The notes: generated from the sequence alone by a model not told the origin. 64,000 nucleotides of DNA from Acidobacteriota bacterium (GCA_003133645.1 PKYI01000200.1:1-64000), one strand, 5' to 3'; counted from the first letter of the stretch, positions 40,707 through 49,368 are shown. Program-made: numbers and translations.

Positions 40707-42713
40707 TCACCCGACCAGCCCGAGCACGATCGCCACCACGGCGACCGCACCGACGACGATCCATAGCAGGTACACCTGCGGCACGCCGACGTGGCTGCGG
40801 CTCACCGCGCCCGCCGACCGCTCGACCAGCCGGGCGACCGGCTGGTAGGCCCACGAGTCGACATCGAAGGCGCGCCGGACGCCGGCAGGGAACGCCGGCA
40901 CCCGCCAGCGGATGCGCGGGTAGATCCCTTCGAAGGCGTGCTTGAACGGCAGGTAGAAGCTCGACGCCGGGTAGCGCACGGTGGCCGCGGCATGCTCCTC
41001 GCCGCAGGTCCATACCGCGACCTCGCGGGTGCCGGCGCCGCCGGCGCGCTGCAGGCCGTAGGCGACGAGCGCGAGCACGACCATCCCGCCCACCAGCGCC
41101 AGCGGCGACCACACCGCGAGCGCGACTCCGCCGCCCGCGACCGACAGGCCCCACGGCCCGCCGAGCAGCTCGGAGGCGCTCGGCACCGTAATCGGGACGC
41201 TTGCCGCCACCGCCTCGCGGATGAAGCGCAGCGGCCAGAACGGGAGCACGCCGAGCAGCACGCAGAGCGCTGCCAGCACGATCTGCGCCGTCGCCATGGT
41301 GGCCGGCACCTCGCTCACCTGGCGCTCCGGGTTTGGCTCCCCGAGGAAAACGGCCCCGAGCACCTTCAGGAACGACGCCAGGGTGGCGAGCGAGATGAAC
41401 ATCGCCACCAAGCCGAGGATCAGGAAGAGCGGCTGCCTCATCCCCGCCAGCAAGCAGGTGGCGACGATCAGCCACTTGCTGGCGAACCCGTTGAGCGGCG
41501 GCACGCCGGCGATCGCCAGCGATGCCACCGTGGACGACCCCGCCGTCAGCGGCATCGCGGCGGCCAGCCCGCCGAGCCGGTTCATGTCGCGCTCGCCGGT
41601 GCGGTACAGCACGGCGCCGGCGCCGAGGAACAGGCACGCCTTGAAGCAGGCATGGTTGGCGGCGTGGAACAGTGCGCCCATGATCGCGAGCGCGCCCAGG
41701 GTCGGCGCCGACCGCAGACAGGCGATGCCGACACCGAGACCGAGGCAGATGTAGCCGATCTGGCCGATGGTGTGGAACGCCATCAGCCGCTTGCTGTCGG
41801 TCTGGCCCAGCGCCGTCAGGGTGCCGACGAACAGCGATGCCGTACCCGCCAGTGCGATTGCGATCCCCCACCCGACCGCGGCGGCCGAGGCCGGCAGCAC
41901 CGCACAGAAGAAACGCACCAATCCGTAGATCCCCATCTTCACCAGGGCGCCCGAGAGAGCCGCGCTCACCCCAGAAGGCGCCACCGGGTGGGCGTCGGGC
42001 AGCCAGTCGCCCATCGGCAGCACGCCGGCCTTGGTGGCGAAGCCGATGAAGAGCAGCCCGAGCACCGTGTGCGCCAGGACCGGCCGCGTGACGAGCAGTT
42101 GCGCGAGCGCCGCCAGCAGATCGCCGAAGTGGAACGAGCCGCACTCCCGCCAGAGCAACAGCGCCGCCACGACCATGCACAGCGTCGCCGCGTGGGTGAT
42201 CACGAAGTACTTCAGCCCGGCGCGTTGGCTTGCGGCGTTCTCCCGCTCGAAGGTGACCAGGAAGAACGAGGTCAGCGTCATGAGCTCCCAGCACACCAGG
42301 AAGAAGAGGAAGTCGGAGACCACCAGCACACCGACGATCGCCGCGAAGAACACCAGCAGGATGGGATAGAACTTCGCCAGCGTGTTGCCCGCGAAGTGTG
42401 TCATGTAGTCGACCGAGTAGAGCGTGGCGACCACGGCGATCGTCGCGACGATCGCCAGGAAGAACGCCGACAGTGGGTCGACCACCACCGACAGCCGCGC
42501 CCCAAGGCCCGGCAGCACGAGCACGGTCGCCTCGCCCTCCGCCGGCGACGAGAACGCCCGCAGCACGACGACCCAGATGGCGATGGCGGCGGCCGCCACG
42601 AACGCCGTGCTCACCCACCCGGCGAGCCTGCGCCAGCGCGCCAGCGCCAGGCTCGCGACTGCGCCGACCAGCAGCACGGTGATCGCGACGGCAAGCAGCT
42701 CCGCGATGCTCAT
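40707..42713 (-). CDS. hyfB: Antiporter-like membrane subunit HyfB/HycC
   Basis: A 668-aa protein of the NuoL/MrpA family with about 16 helices. 'VCWELMTLTSFFLVTF' (TM5 Glu), 'MGDWLPDAHPVAPSGVSAALSGALVKMGIYG' (Lys helix), 'TDSKRLMAFHTIGQIGYICLG', and a C-terminal extension 'WTCGEE', 'YPASSFYLPFKHAFEGIYPRI' and 'VYLLWIVVGAVAVV' that is typical of HycC/HyfB. It lies directly upstream of the catalytic subunit. Confidence 0.92.
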   Translation of the reverse strand: MSIAELLAVAITVLLVGAVASLALARWRRLAGWVSTAFVAAAAIAIWVVVLRAFSSPAEGEATVLVLPGLGARLSVVVDPLSAFFLAIVATIAVVATLYSVDYMTHFAGNTLAKFYPILLVFFAAIVGVLVVSDFLFFLVCWELMTLTSFFLVTFERENAASQRAGLKYFVITHAATLCMVVAALLLWRECGSFHFGDLLAALAQLLVTRPVLAHTVLGLLFIGFATKAGVLPMGDWLPDAHPVAPSGVSAALSGALVKMGIYGLVRFFCAVLPASAAAVGWGIAIALAGTASLFVGTLTALGQTDSKRLMAFHTIGQIGYICLGLGVGIACLRSAPTLGALAIMGALFHAANHACFKACLFLGAGAVLYRTGERDMNRLGGLAAAMPLTAGSSTVASLAIAGVPPLNGFASKWLIVATCLLAGMRQPLFLILGLVAMFISLATLASFLKVLGAVFLGEPNPERQVSEVPATMATAQIVLAALCVLLGVLPFWPLRFIREAVAASVPITVPSASELLGGPWGLSVAGGGVALAVWSPLALVGGMVVLALVAYGLQRAGGAGTREVAVWTCGEEHAAATVRYPASSFYLPFKHAFEGIYPRIRWRVPAFPAGVRRAFDVDSWAYQPVARLVERSAGAVSRSHVGVPQVYLLWIVVGAVAVVAIVLGLVG

Positions 42714-42717
42714 AGCC

Positions 42718-44181
42718 TCACCTTCCGATCCACTGCACGAGCGGGATGCCGATCGCCGGGGCGACCAGGCAGCCGAGCATCAGCACGATGAGCACGGCCG
42801 ACATCGCCGGCGGCGGGTCCGAGTTGACGCACGCCACCGGCGTGGTCTTGCCGAGGAACACCTTCTGCGCCACGTGCAGTAGCCAGGCGAACGAGATCAG
42901 GCTCTCGACGAGTACCAGCGTCACCACGACCGGCCCGATCGCGCCGGGAAGCCGCATCGCGCCCGCCACGATCATGAACTTGCTCCAGAAGCAGCCGAAC
43001 GGGGGTACGCCAGCGACTGCCATCACGCCGATAAAGAACGCCGTCGCGGTGAGCGGCATCGTGCGCGCCACCCCGGCGAGCGCAGAGATGCTGCGCGAGC
43101 CCGTCATGTACGCCACCGCCCCGACGCACAGGAACAGCGTCGCCTTGCCGAAGCCGTGGCAGAGGATGTGCAGCATTGCACCGCGCAAAGCGGTGACCGA
43201 GCCGAGCGCCCCGAGCGCGACGCCGAGCATCACATAACCGAGATTGGCGATCGTCGAGTAGGCGAGCAGGCGCTTGAGGTCGTCCTGGATGAAGTAGTAC
43301 GACAGCGCGATGAACATCGTCAGGAGCGCCATCGCCCCCAGTAGCAGCGCCACCTTGGGGGGCACCGCCGAAGTCGAGATGACGCTGCGCGCCATCAGGT
43401 AGACGCCCGCCTTGACCATGGCCGCGGCGTGCAGGTACGCCGAGATCGGCGTCGGCGCCTCCATCGCGTCGGGCAGCCAGGTGTGGAATGGCACCTGGGC
43501 GGCCTTTGCCCAGGCGGCGATCATCAGCATCACGAACACCGCGCTGCGCCAGTGGCCGGGGAGCTGCCCCAGCGCCGCAAACTCGAACGAGCCGGTCTTG
43601 GCGAACAGCACGCAGATGGCGCCGAGGAAGAACAGCCCGCCGGCGGCGGTCATCACCAGCGCCTTGAACCCGGCGGCGAGGCTCTTCGGGGTTCCGTAGT
43701 AGGAGATCAGCGCCCACGAGCAAACCGTCGTCATCTCCCAGAAAATGAATAGCTGGAGGAAGTTGGGCGAGATCGCCACGCCCACCATGCTGGCCAGGAA
43801 GAGGAGCAGCCAGAAGTAGTAGCGGCCCTGCGCCTCCGGACCCTCCGGGTGATCCCGATTGGCCGTTGACAGGTAGCGCGTCGAGTACAGCACGGTGAGG
43901 AAGCCGATCACCGTCACCACCAGCAGCAGGATACAGCCGACCGGGTCGAGCAGCACGCCGAATACCGGCGCGGGCAGCGTCCCGGCCAGCCAGGGCAGGT
44001 CGCCGAGCGCGACCCGATAGCTGACACCGTAGCTGGCGAGGCAGCACCACACCGCGAGCACGGCTACCAGTGCCGCCGCCGTTGCCGCGACCCAGCGGGC
44101 GAGCGCTCCTTTCACCACCGCTGCGACCGCAGCAGCCAGCGCCGGCAGGAGGACCATCAGCACGAGCATCCAGGTCAACAT
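42718..44181 (-). CDS. Antiporter-like membrane subunit (HyfD/MrpD-type)
   Basis: A 487-aa NuoM/MrpD-family protein. It shows 'LFIFWEMTTVCSWALISYYG', 'VPFHTWLPDAMEAPTPISAYLHAAAMVKAGVYL' and 'DDLKRLLAYSTIANLGYVMLG'. HyfD is the positional equivalent in hyf-type clusters, but MrpD-like or NuoM-like naming is equally fair. ATG 44181 overlaps the stop of the maturation protease by 7 nt; the ORF-track start is 11 codons too early. It makes three antiporter-like subunits in the operon. Confidence 0.87.
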   Translation of the reverse strand: MLTWMLVLMVLLPALAAAVAAVVKGALARWVAATAAALVAVLAVWCCLASYGVSYRVALGDLPWLAGTLPAPVFGVLLDPVGCILLLVVTVIGFLTVLYSTRYLSTANRDHPEGPEAQGRYYFWLLLFLASMVGVAISPNFLQLFIFWEMTTVCSWALISYYGTPKSLAAGFKALVMTAAGGLFFLGAICVLFAKTGSFEFAALGQLPGHWRSAVFVMLMIAAWAKAAQVPFHTWLPDAMEAPTPISAYLHAAAMVKAGVYLMARSVISTSAVPPKVALLLGAMALLTMFIALSYYFIQDDLKRLLAYSTIANLGYVMLGVALGALGSVTALRGAMLHILCHGFGKATLFLCVGAVAYMTGSRSISALAGVARTMPLTATAFFIGVMAVAGVPPFGCFWSKFMIVAGAMRLPGAIGPVVVTLVLVESLISFAWLLHVAQKVFLGKTTPVACVNSDPPPAMSAVLIVLMLGCLVAPAIGIPLVQWIGR

Positions 44182-44687
44182 GACGCCGCCTTCTTTGCCC
44201 CTGTCGGGCCACACAGCGTGCCGCGCCGCGGCGGCAGCACGTCGATCAGCAGTTCGGCCAGGCTCGCCACGCTCGCAGCGACTTCGGGGCTCGGCGGCAT
44301 CGCGAGCTCGGTGTGCCGGGGCTGCACCGCGAGCACCGCGACGCGCGCGCCGGTCTCCCGCTGCACGATCTCCATCAGCATGGAAAGCGGCATGCGGTGG
44401 GTCGACGGCATGTACGACGACACCTCGCCGGCGCCCAGCAGCGCCGCGGCGCCCGGCGCCTCGCCGAGGTCGACCGCGTCGAGAAACAGCACCGCCTCTG
44501 GCGAGCCGGCGATGACGGTGCAGACGAAGCTCTCCGGCACGTCCTCTGCGTCGATGACGATCACGCCCACACGTCCGGCGAGCCGGCGGGCGAGCAGCGG
44601 GCCGAAGGCGTCGTCGCCGCGCATCGGGTTGCCGATGCCGACGATCGTGACGGCGCCGGAGAGAAGCTCCGCGAGCTCGGCGCGCAT
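44175..44687 (-). CDS. hycI: Hydrogenase maturation endopeptidase (HycI type)
   Basis: A 170-aa protease of the HybD/HycI family that trims the large subunit C terminus once nickel is in place. Motifs: 'VGIGNPMRGDDAFGPLLARRL' (with the conserved metal-sensing Asp), 'IDAEDVPESF', 'LFLDAVDLGEAPG' and 'STHRMPLSMLMEI' (His). 'PES' after the first acidic residue is a HycI-like feature. The start ATG 44687 is 3 nt past the HydG-like stop. The presence of this gene inside the operon fits the cleavable tail of the large subunit. Confidence 0.92.
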   Translation of the reverse strand: MRAELAELLSGAVTIVGIGNPMRGDDAFGPLLARRLAGRVGVIVIDAEDVPESFVCTVIAGSPEAVLFLDAVDLGEAPGAAALLGAGEVSSYMPSTHRMPLSMLMEIVQRETGARVAVLAVQPRHTELAMPPSPEVAASVASLAELLIDVLPPRRGTLCGPTGAKKAASC

Positions 44688-44689
44688 GG

Positions 44690-45511
44690 TCACTCGGTCA
44701 TCTCCCGGATCTGCCGGTAGGTGAAGACCGGACCGTCGCGGCAGACGTAGCGGTGGCCGATGCAGCAGTGGTTGCACTTGCCGACCCCGCACTGCATCAT
44801 CCGCTCCAGCGTCGAGATCACGGAGTCGGGGCTGAACCCCCGCATCAGCAGGTCCTGGACGACGAACTTGATCATGACCGGCGGCCCGCAGACGTAGGCC
44901 AGCGTGGTGGCGGGCCTGAGCTCGGTCCTGTCGAAGAGGGTCGGCACCATGCCGACGTTACCGGTCCAGCCGGCCTCGCCGCGGTCGACAGTGACGTGGA
45001 GCTCGACGTCCCCCCGCCTGGCCCACTCGTCCAGCTCACCCTTGTAGACGAGATCGGTGGGCGTGCGGGCGCCATAGAGGATCGTCACCTTGTCGAAGCG
45101 GTCGCGCTCGTCGAGCACGTTCCAGATCAGCCCGCGCAGCGGCGGCAGCCCGATGCCGCCGCCAATGAACAGCAGGTCCTTGCCCGTGGCCGCGGCCACA
45201 TCGAAACCGTTGCCGCACGGCCCGCGCAGGCCAACTTCGTCGCCGGCCGCCAACTTGTGCATCGCATCGGTCAGCAGGCCGGTGCGGCGCACCGTGGTCT
45301 GGATGCACTCCGCCCGGGTGGGGCTCGAGGCGAAGCAGAACGGCGCCTCGCCGATGCCGAACACCGACAGCTCCATGAACTGCCCCGGCACGAACGTGAA
45401 GTCACGCCGCTCGCCGCCGTCGCGCAGGACGAGGTCGAACGTCTTCGTGTCCGGCGTCTCGTCGCGGACGGCGGCGATCCGCGCCACACGCGGCAGGAAC
45501 AGGTTATCCAT
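44690..45511 (-). CDS. hydG: FAD/NAD(P)-binding diaphorase subunit (HydG/sulfhydrogenase gamma-like)
   Basis: A 273-aa ferredoxin-NADP reductase family protein. FAD site in 'FVPGQFMELSVFGIGEAPFC', 'GPCGNGFDV'; NAD(P) site 'FIGGGIGLPPLRGLIWNVL', 'YGARTPTDLVYKGEL' and 'YVCGPPVMIKFVVQDLL'. The end 'CGVGKCNHCCIGHRYVC' binds a [2Fe-2S] cluster. It equals the gamma subunit of soluble hydrogenase/sulfhydrogenase complexes, which exchanges electrons with NAD(P)H. Its start overlaps the HydB-like stop, so both subunits are made together. Confidence 0.92.
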   Translation of the reverse strand: MDNLFLPRVARIAAVRDETPDTKTFDLVLRDGGERRDFTFVPGQFMELSVFGIGEAPFCFASSPTRAECIQTTVRRTGLLTDAMHKLAAGDEVGLRGPCGNGFDVAAATGKDLLFIGGGIGLPPLRGLIWNVLDERDRFDKVTILYGARTPTDLVYKGELDEWARRGDVELHVTVDRGEAGWTGNVGMVPTLFDRTELRPATTLAYVCGPPVMIKFVVQDLLMRGFSPDSVISTLERMMQCGVGKCNHCCIGHRYVCRDGPVFTYRQIREMTE

Positions 45512-46556
45512 GCCACGCTCCTTTGCGAATTGCGGCCACGACGGCCGGCATGTCGGTGGTCCCCAGGCAGACTTTCACGCAGCGGCCGCAGCCGACGCAG
45601 CCCACCGCGCCGTCGCGCCGGAAGTACTGGGCGCTCACCTTGTGGAAGAAGCGCCGCTTGACCCGCTCCCGGTGCGCCTCGCGGGGGTTGTGGCCGGACG
45701 CCTCGCGGGTGAAGGCCCGGAACTGGCACGAGTCCCAGGTGCGGCAGCGGACCCAGTGCCCATCGCGCCCCTGGTCCTTCACCGAAAAGCAGTAGCAGGT
45801 GGGGCAGACGAAGTTGCAGGCGCCGCACTCGAGGCACGTACCGGCGATCTCGTCCCACAGCTCGGCGCTCACCCGGCCGACCGACACGCGCCGCATCGCC
45901 GAGGCGAAGTGGCACGTCTCGGGGCCGAACGCGCGCTTCGCCGCCTCTTCCAGCTCGTGCCGCCGCGCCACCTCCCCGGCCTCCGCCGTCCGGAACAGGT
46001 CGGCCGACGGCTCGACCAGACGACCACCCTTCTCGCTGCCCACCTCGGCGAGGAAGCGGTCGCCAAGATCGGTGAGCTGGACGTCGAACGACTCGGCCAG
46101 GAACGGCCCGGCGTCACAGCAGATGCAGAAGCCGAGCGGGCAGGGCGTGATGCACGCCACGCTCACCGAGGTCAGCGCGGCGGCACGCCGCAGGTACGCC
46201 GTGTCGGCGAGGTCGTACGCGTGCATCCGCGTGAGGAAGTCGATCCCCTTGACGTCGCAACTGTGCACCCCGAAAAGCACCCGCGGCCGCTCGTCGTAGA
46301 CCGGCTCGACCACGAGCCCGTCGGCGCCGCGGCTGATCGTGACGAGCGGGTCCGTCTGCGGCAGCACCACCTGTTTCGGCGGGAACAACGGGTTGTCGCT
46401 GCCCCACTGAACCTCGACAGGAGAGGAGATTTTGCGGAAGATCACGTCGCCGGCCTGGGCCGCCGTTGGCGCGACAACCTCGGCGTTCTCGATGAGGCGG
46501 CCGATCCACTCGCCCGTCCTCTCCTTGCCGATCGTTCGTGCCGAGCTCACCTGCAT
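45504..46556 (-). CDS. hydB: Iron-sulphur diaphorase subunit (HydB/sulfhydrogenase beta-like)
   Basis: A 350-aa protein. The N-terminal two thirds include 'RPRVLFGVHSCDVKGIDFLTRM' and the cysteine-rich 'CITPCPLGFCICCDAG'. The C-terminal ferredoxin region has 'CLECGACNFVCPTCYC' and 'CVGCGRCVKVCLG'. The pattern is that of HydB and SulfI beta subunits, which carry electrons between the NAD(P)H-binding gamma subunit and a catalytic partner. ATG 46556 is used; the ORF-track start 20 codons earlier overlaps the molybdopterin gene. Confidence 0.9.
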   Translation of the reverse strand: MQVSSARTIGKERTGEWIGRLIENAEVVAPTAAQAGDVIFRKISSPVEVQWGSDNPLFPPKQVVLPQTDPLVTISRGADGLVVEPVYDERPRVLFGVHSCDVKGIDFLTRMHAYDLADTAYLRRAAALTSVSVACITPCPLGFCICCDAGPFLAESFDVQLTDLGDRFLAEVGSEKGGRLVEPSADLFRTAEAGEVARRHELEEAAKRAFGPETCHFASAMRRVSVGRVSAELWDEIAGTCLECGACNFVCPTCYCFSVKDQGRDGHWVRCRTWDSCQFRAFTREASGHNPREAHRERVKRRFFHKVSAQYFRRDGAVGCVGCGRCVKVCLGTTDMPAVVAAIRKGAWHG

Positions 46557-46575
46557 CTGCGCCCCCGAAGTCTTT

Positions 46576-48486
46576 TCAGGCCCGTTCGACGGCCACGCTG
46601 GTGACGCCGTGCCCACCCATCACCGGCGCGAGCGCGTCGCGGAACGCGAACGGCACCACGACCACGCCGGCCGCCAGGTCGGCGCGCATCACCGCCGGCG
46701 CCACCGCCTCCCCGCCCGCCGACTTGAGCCTCACCGGCCAGCCCTGGCGCACGCCGAGCCGGTCCATCGCCTCCTTCGACAGCTCCACGAAACCGCCCGG
46801 GAACAGCTTGCGCTGCGCGGCCGAGTCGCGGCACAACGTCGGGGAGTAGCGCACGAGCGGATCACTGCCCCAGTCGAGCACACCGTCCCAGACGGCCACG
46901 GATGGCGCCGGTTTGATCGGCTCGCACGGCGCCAGCGGACCGAGCGATGGGCGCCGGCCGCCGTTTCGCTCGGCTCTCGGCACCACCCGGGCCTCGTCGA
47001 CCTCCCGCCACCGCGCGCCAATGTCGGGAGGCATCGCCCGTGCGATCTCCCGCCGCACCTCCTCGGCGCCGTGGTACTCCGTAGCCGGCCCGAGGCGACC
47101 GAGCATCGCCGCGAGCACGGCCCACCCGGGCCGCGCCTTTCCGGGCGGTCTGACGGCCGCGCGAACCTGCCGCACGCGCCCGTCAAGTCCGGTAACGGTG
47201 CCGTCGTTCTCGGCGAAGCTGGCGATCGGCAGCACCACGGTGGCCAGTTCCAGCGCCGGCGTCGCAAAAGCGTCCAGCAACACCACGCACTCCATCCGCC
47301 TGAGCGCCTCGCGCGCGAGCGCGCCGGCCGGCATCACCGCAGTTGGATCCTCCGCTACGATCACCACGCCTCGCGCCACGGTCAGCATCTGGGCGGCGTC
47401 CAGGCCCGTCTCACGCACGGGTGGCACGCCCCAGACACCCTCAAGGCGGCTGCCGGCCCCGTCGTCGGACAGCGGTGCGAACCCCGGCAGGAAGTTCGGC
47501 GACGCGCCGACCTCGCAGGCGCCCCGCAGGTTGCCGCGTGCCGGCAGGATCAGCAGAGGACTTCCGTCTCGATCGAGGTGGCCGGTCGCCGCCGCCAGCG
47601 TCGCGAGGTCGCCGGCGAGGCGCCGCAACTCGGCCGCGTCCGCCACCAGCGGGGCGACCACGATGGCAGCCCGCTGGGCCTGCGCGTACCACCCCGCGGC
47701 GCGCGCCACCGCCTCGCTCACCTCGGCCTCGGCGAGGCTGCGGCGCAGGGCGTCGAAGGAGGCGCCGGCCGCGACGATCGTCGCAGTGTCGAGCCGGCCG
47801 CCCGCAAGTGCCGCCGCCACCAGCGCGAACGTCACCGCGCGCTCGCGCCCGGGCGTGGAGGCGATCGACAGTGCCGCCAGGCTCGTCATCTGGGAGGCGA
47901 CCGCGCCGATCGTCACCAGCCGGCATCCCGCCTTCCGGGCGCGGACGATCGCGCCCGCGACCTGCGGGTGGGTCACGGCCACGTCGCCCTCGACGAGAAT
48001 GATCACCTCGCAGTGCTCGAGGTCGGCCACCGTACCGCTCCCGGCGTGCCGCCCGGTGACGTCGTGGAGGCCGTCGAGCAGCGGCTGGTAGGTCGCCGTC
48101 AGGCACGAGACGACGTGGGGGGTCTGCAGCGCTCCCCGCGCCAGCCTCACCGCGAGGTAGTTCTCCTCGTTGGTGGCGCGCGCGGAACCGAGCACACCAA
48201 TCGTCCGGCCGGCGCGCCGCGTCGCGACCAGGCTGTCGGCTGCCGCTTCGAGAGCCGTCTCCCACGACACAGGACGCATTCGCCCCTCGTGGCGCATCAG
48301 CGGCTCGGTGAGGCGCTCGCCCCACGCCGGCGCTTCATGGCTTCCCCAACCGCGGGCGCACAGCCTCCCCCGCGACACCGGGTCACCCTCGCTGGGGATG
48401 ACGCCCTCCGTCCTTCCGTCTTGTACATGCAGGTAGAAACCGCAACCGCAGGGGCAAAACGGACAGGTGGTGAGGACGGGGTCCAC
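46576..48486 (-). CDS. Molybdopterin oxidoreductase of the formate dehydrogenase-like family, atypical active site
   Basis: A 636-aa Mo/W-bisPGD protein. An N-terminal [4Fe-4S] motif 'CPFCPCGCGF' plus 'GRLCARG' (C8, C11, C15, C43) and 'ATNEENYLAVRLARGAL' match FdhA. Where formate dehydrogenases have (U/C)H-xPS, the sequence reads 'VVSCLTATYQPLLDGLHD': a Cys is kept but the catalytic His is Leu and four residues seem inserted. 'CARG' also replaces the usual CVKG Lys. It may act on another substrate or only bind cofactor. GTG 48486 has GGGAGGGG 6 nt upstream; the ORF-track start 48633 is GTG without support. First gene of the hydrogenase operon. Confidence 0.82.
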   Translation of the reverse strand: MDPVLTTCPFCPCGCGFYLHVQDGRTEGVIPSEGDPVSRGRLCARGWGSHEAPAWGERLTEPLMRHEGRMRPVSWETALEAAADSLVATRRAGRTIGVLGSARATNEENYLAVRLARGALQTPHVVSCLTATYQPLLDGLHDVTGRHAGSGTVADLEHCEVIILVEGDVAVTHPQVAGAIVRARKAGCRLVTIGAVASQMTSLAALSIASTPGRERAVTFALVAAALAGGRLDTATIVAAGASFDALRRSLAEAEVSEAVARAAGWYAQAQRAAIVVAPLVADAAELRRLAGDLATLAAATGHLDRDGSPLLILPARGNLRGACEVGASPNFLPGFAPLSDDGAGSRLEGVWGVPPVRETGLDAAQMLTVARGVVIVAEDPTAVMPAGALAREALRRMECVVLLDAFATPALELATVVLPIASFAENDGTVTGLDGRVRQVRAAVRPPGKARPGWAVLAAMLGRLGPATEYHGAEEVRREIARAMPPDIGARWREVDEARVVPRAERNGGRRPSLGPLAPCEPIKPAPSVAVWDGVLDWGSDPLVRYSPTLCRDSAAQRKLFPGGFVELSKEAMDRLGVRQGWPVRLKSAGGEAVAPAVMRADLAAGVVVVPFAFRDALAPVMGGHGVTSVAVERA

Positions 48487-48684
48487 TGCCTTCCCCTCCC
48501 GACCGGTCACCTCACCGGCGTCCGCGGATTGCGTGCGCGCCGGCGCACGCTCGCTCCCGGCGTTCTTGTGACCTCGTTCCCCGAAGCAGTGCCCAGAGGC
48601 TACAGCCGGCGCGAGGCAAGGGTCCGGTGGCACCCCAAACCGATGGGGGCCTTCAGTCTCGGACTTCGCGCCGTCTGCCTCTCA

Positions 48685-48731
48685 TGTGAAAATCCTAACA
48701 ATAACTTAATCGTATCCCCTGGGCATGTCAA
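48685..48731 (-). promoter_or_regulatory. Candidate promoter and dyad operator of the hydrogenase operon
   Basis: On the minus strand TTGACA (48731-48726) is followed after 17 nt by TAAGTT (48708-48703), a weak -10. An unusually AT-rich patch follows. The dyad TGTTA-N6-TCACA (plus strand TGTGA-AAATCC-TAACA, 48685-48700) overlaps the expected transcription start and resembles CRP/FNR-family sites. The leader to the GTG at 48486 would be about 210 nt. Confidence 0.42.
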
Positions 48732-48815
48732 GCCCACCGGCCGGTGATCCGATCGACCTTCGAACCCCGGGGAGAACCTATCTGCCAAGGGCCGGATTGC
48801 CGGGAACGAGACGCC

Positions 48816-49241
48816 TCATTCGAACGGCGTGCTCGCCGGCACGCCGTACTTCTCGCGCAGGATGCCAGAGTGGCGGCGCGAACGGCCGCGAACTCGTCGA
48901 GGAGCTCGGCGAAGGGGACGCCATCATGCCCCGCCAGGCGGGCGAACTCGTTCTCGTCGAACGGCGGCAAACGCGGCCTTTTCGCCGCGGGCGAACGCCA
49001 GCGCCCGATAGGCGAACACCCGCTCGGCGTCGGCGCAGTGCCCAACGACTTCGCAAACGCTCCACTTCTCTGGTGCATACCGGAATCCGGCGCCGGCCTC
49101 CGGCAGGCCTTGCAGCGTCCGGCGCACCGCCACCGCCTGCTCCTCCAGCACCGCCAGCGGGTCCTCCCCGGGCACCAAGGAGACGTACCGCTCGAAGTAC
49201 GGTGCGTACTCTCCAGCCTCGGGCCTCCCTACATTTGCCAT
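48816..49241 (-). pseudogene. Frameshifted and internally deleted DinB-like gene
   Basis: The first frame (from ATG 49241) reads 'EYAPYFERYVSLVPGEDPLAVL' and 'FRYAPEKWSVCEVVGHCADAERVFAYRALAFARGEK', a normal DinB N terminus. Homology then continues in a second frame ('PPFDENEFARL', 'FAELLDEFAAVRAATL') and finally a third frame ('ILREKYGVPASTPFE', stop 48816-48818). The stretch that should contain the second HxxxH metal motif is missing between 'RAATL' and 'ILREKYG'. So there is at least one frameshift and one deletion of roughly 40 codons. Non-functional if the sequence is correct. Confidence 0.72.
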
Positions 49242-49340
49242 GGCGCTCCTCCTCCCGTCCCAAGGTACCAGCGCAGCTGCGCTCGGGCCGTTGGTCCCTG
49301 CAACGCGGCCTTCCGGTCCGCCGCGCCAGCCGTTTCACGA

Positions 49341-49368
49341 GAAAAGGGGCGGAGAGAACCTCCGCCCC
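49341..49368 (-). terminator. Rho-independent terminator after the cyclic 2,3-DPG synthetase gene
   Basis: Read on the minus strand: GGGGCGGAG, loop GTTCT, CTCCGCCCC, then TTTTC. The perfect 9-bp stem with a T-tract lies about 80 nt after the gene's stop. Confidence 0.75.

Noticed and set aside
40791-42791. 666-aa plus-strand ORF opposite hyfB
   Set aside because: Composition (His/Arg/Gln/Asp-rich) is that of an antisense frame to a membrane protein; no similarity recognised.
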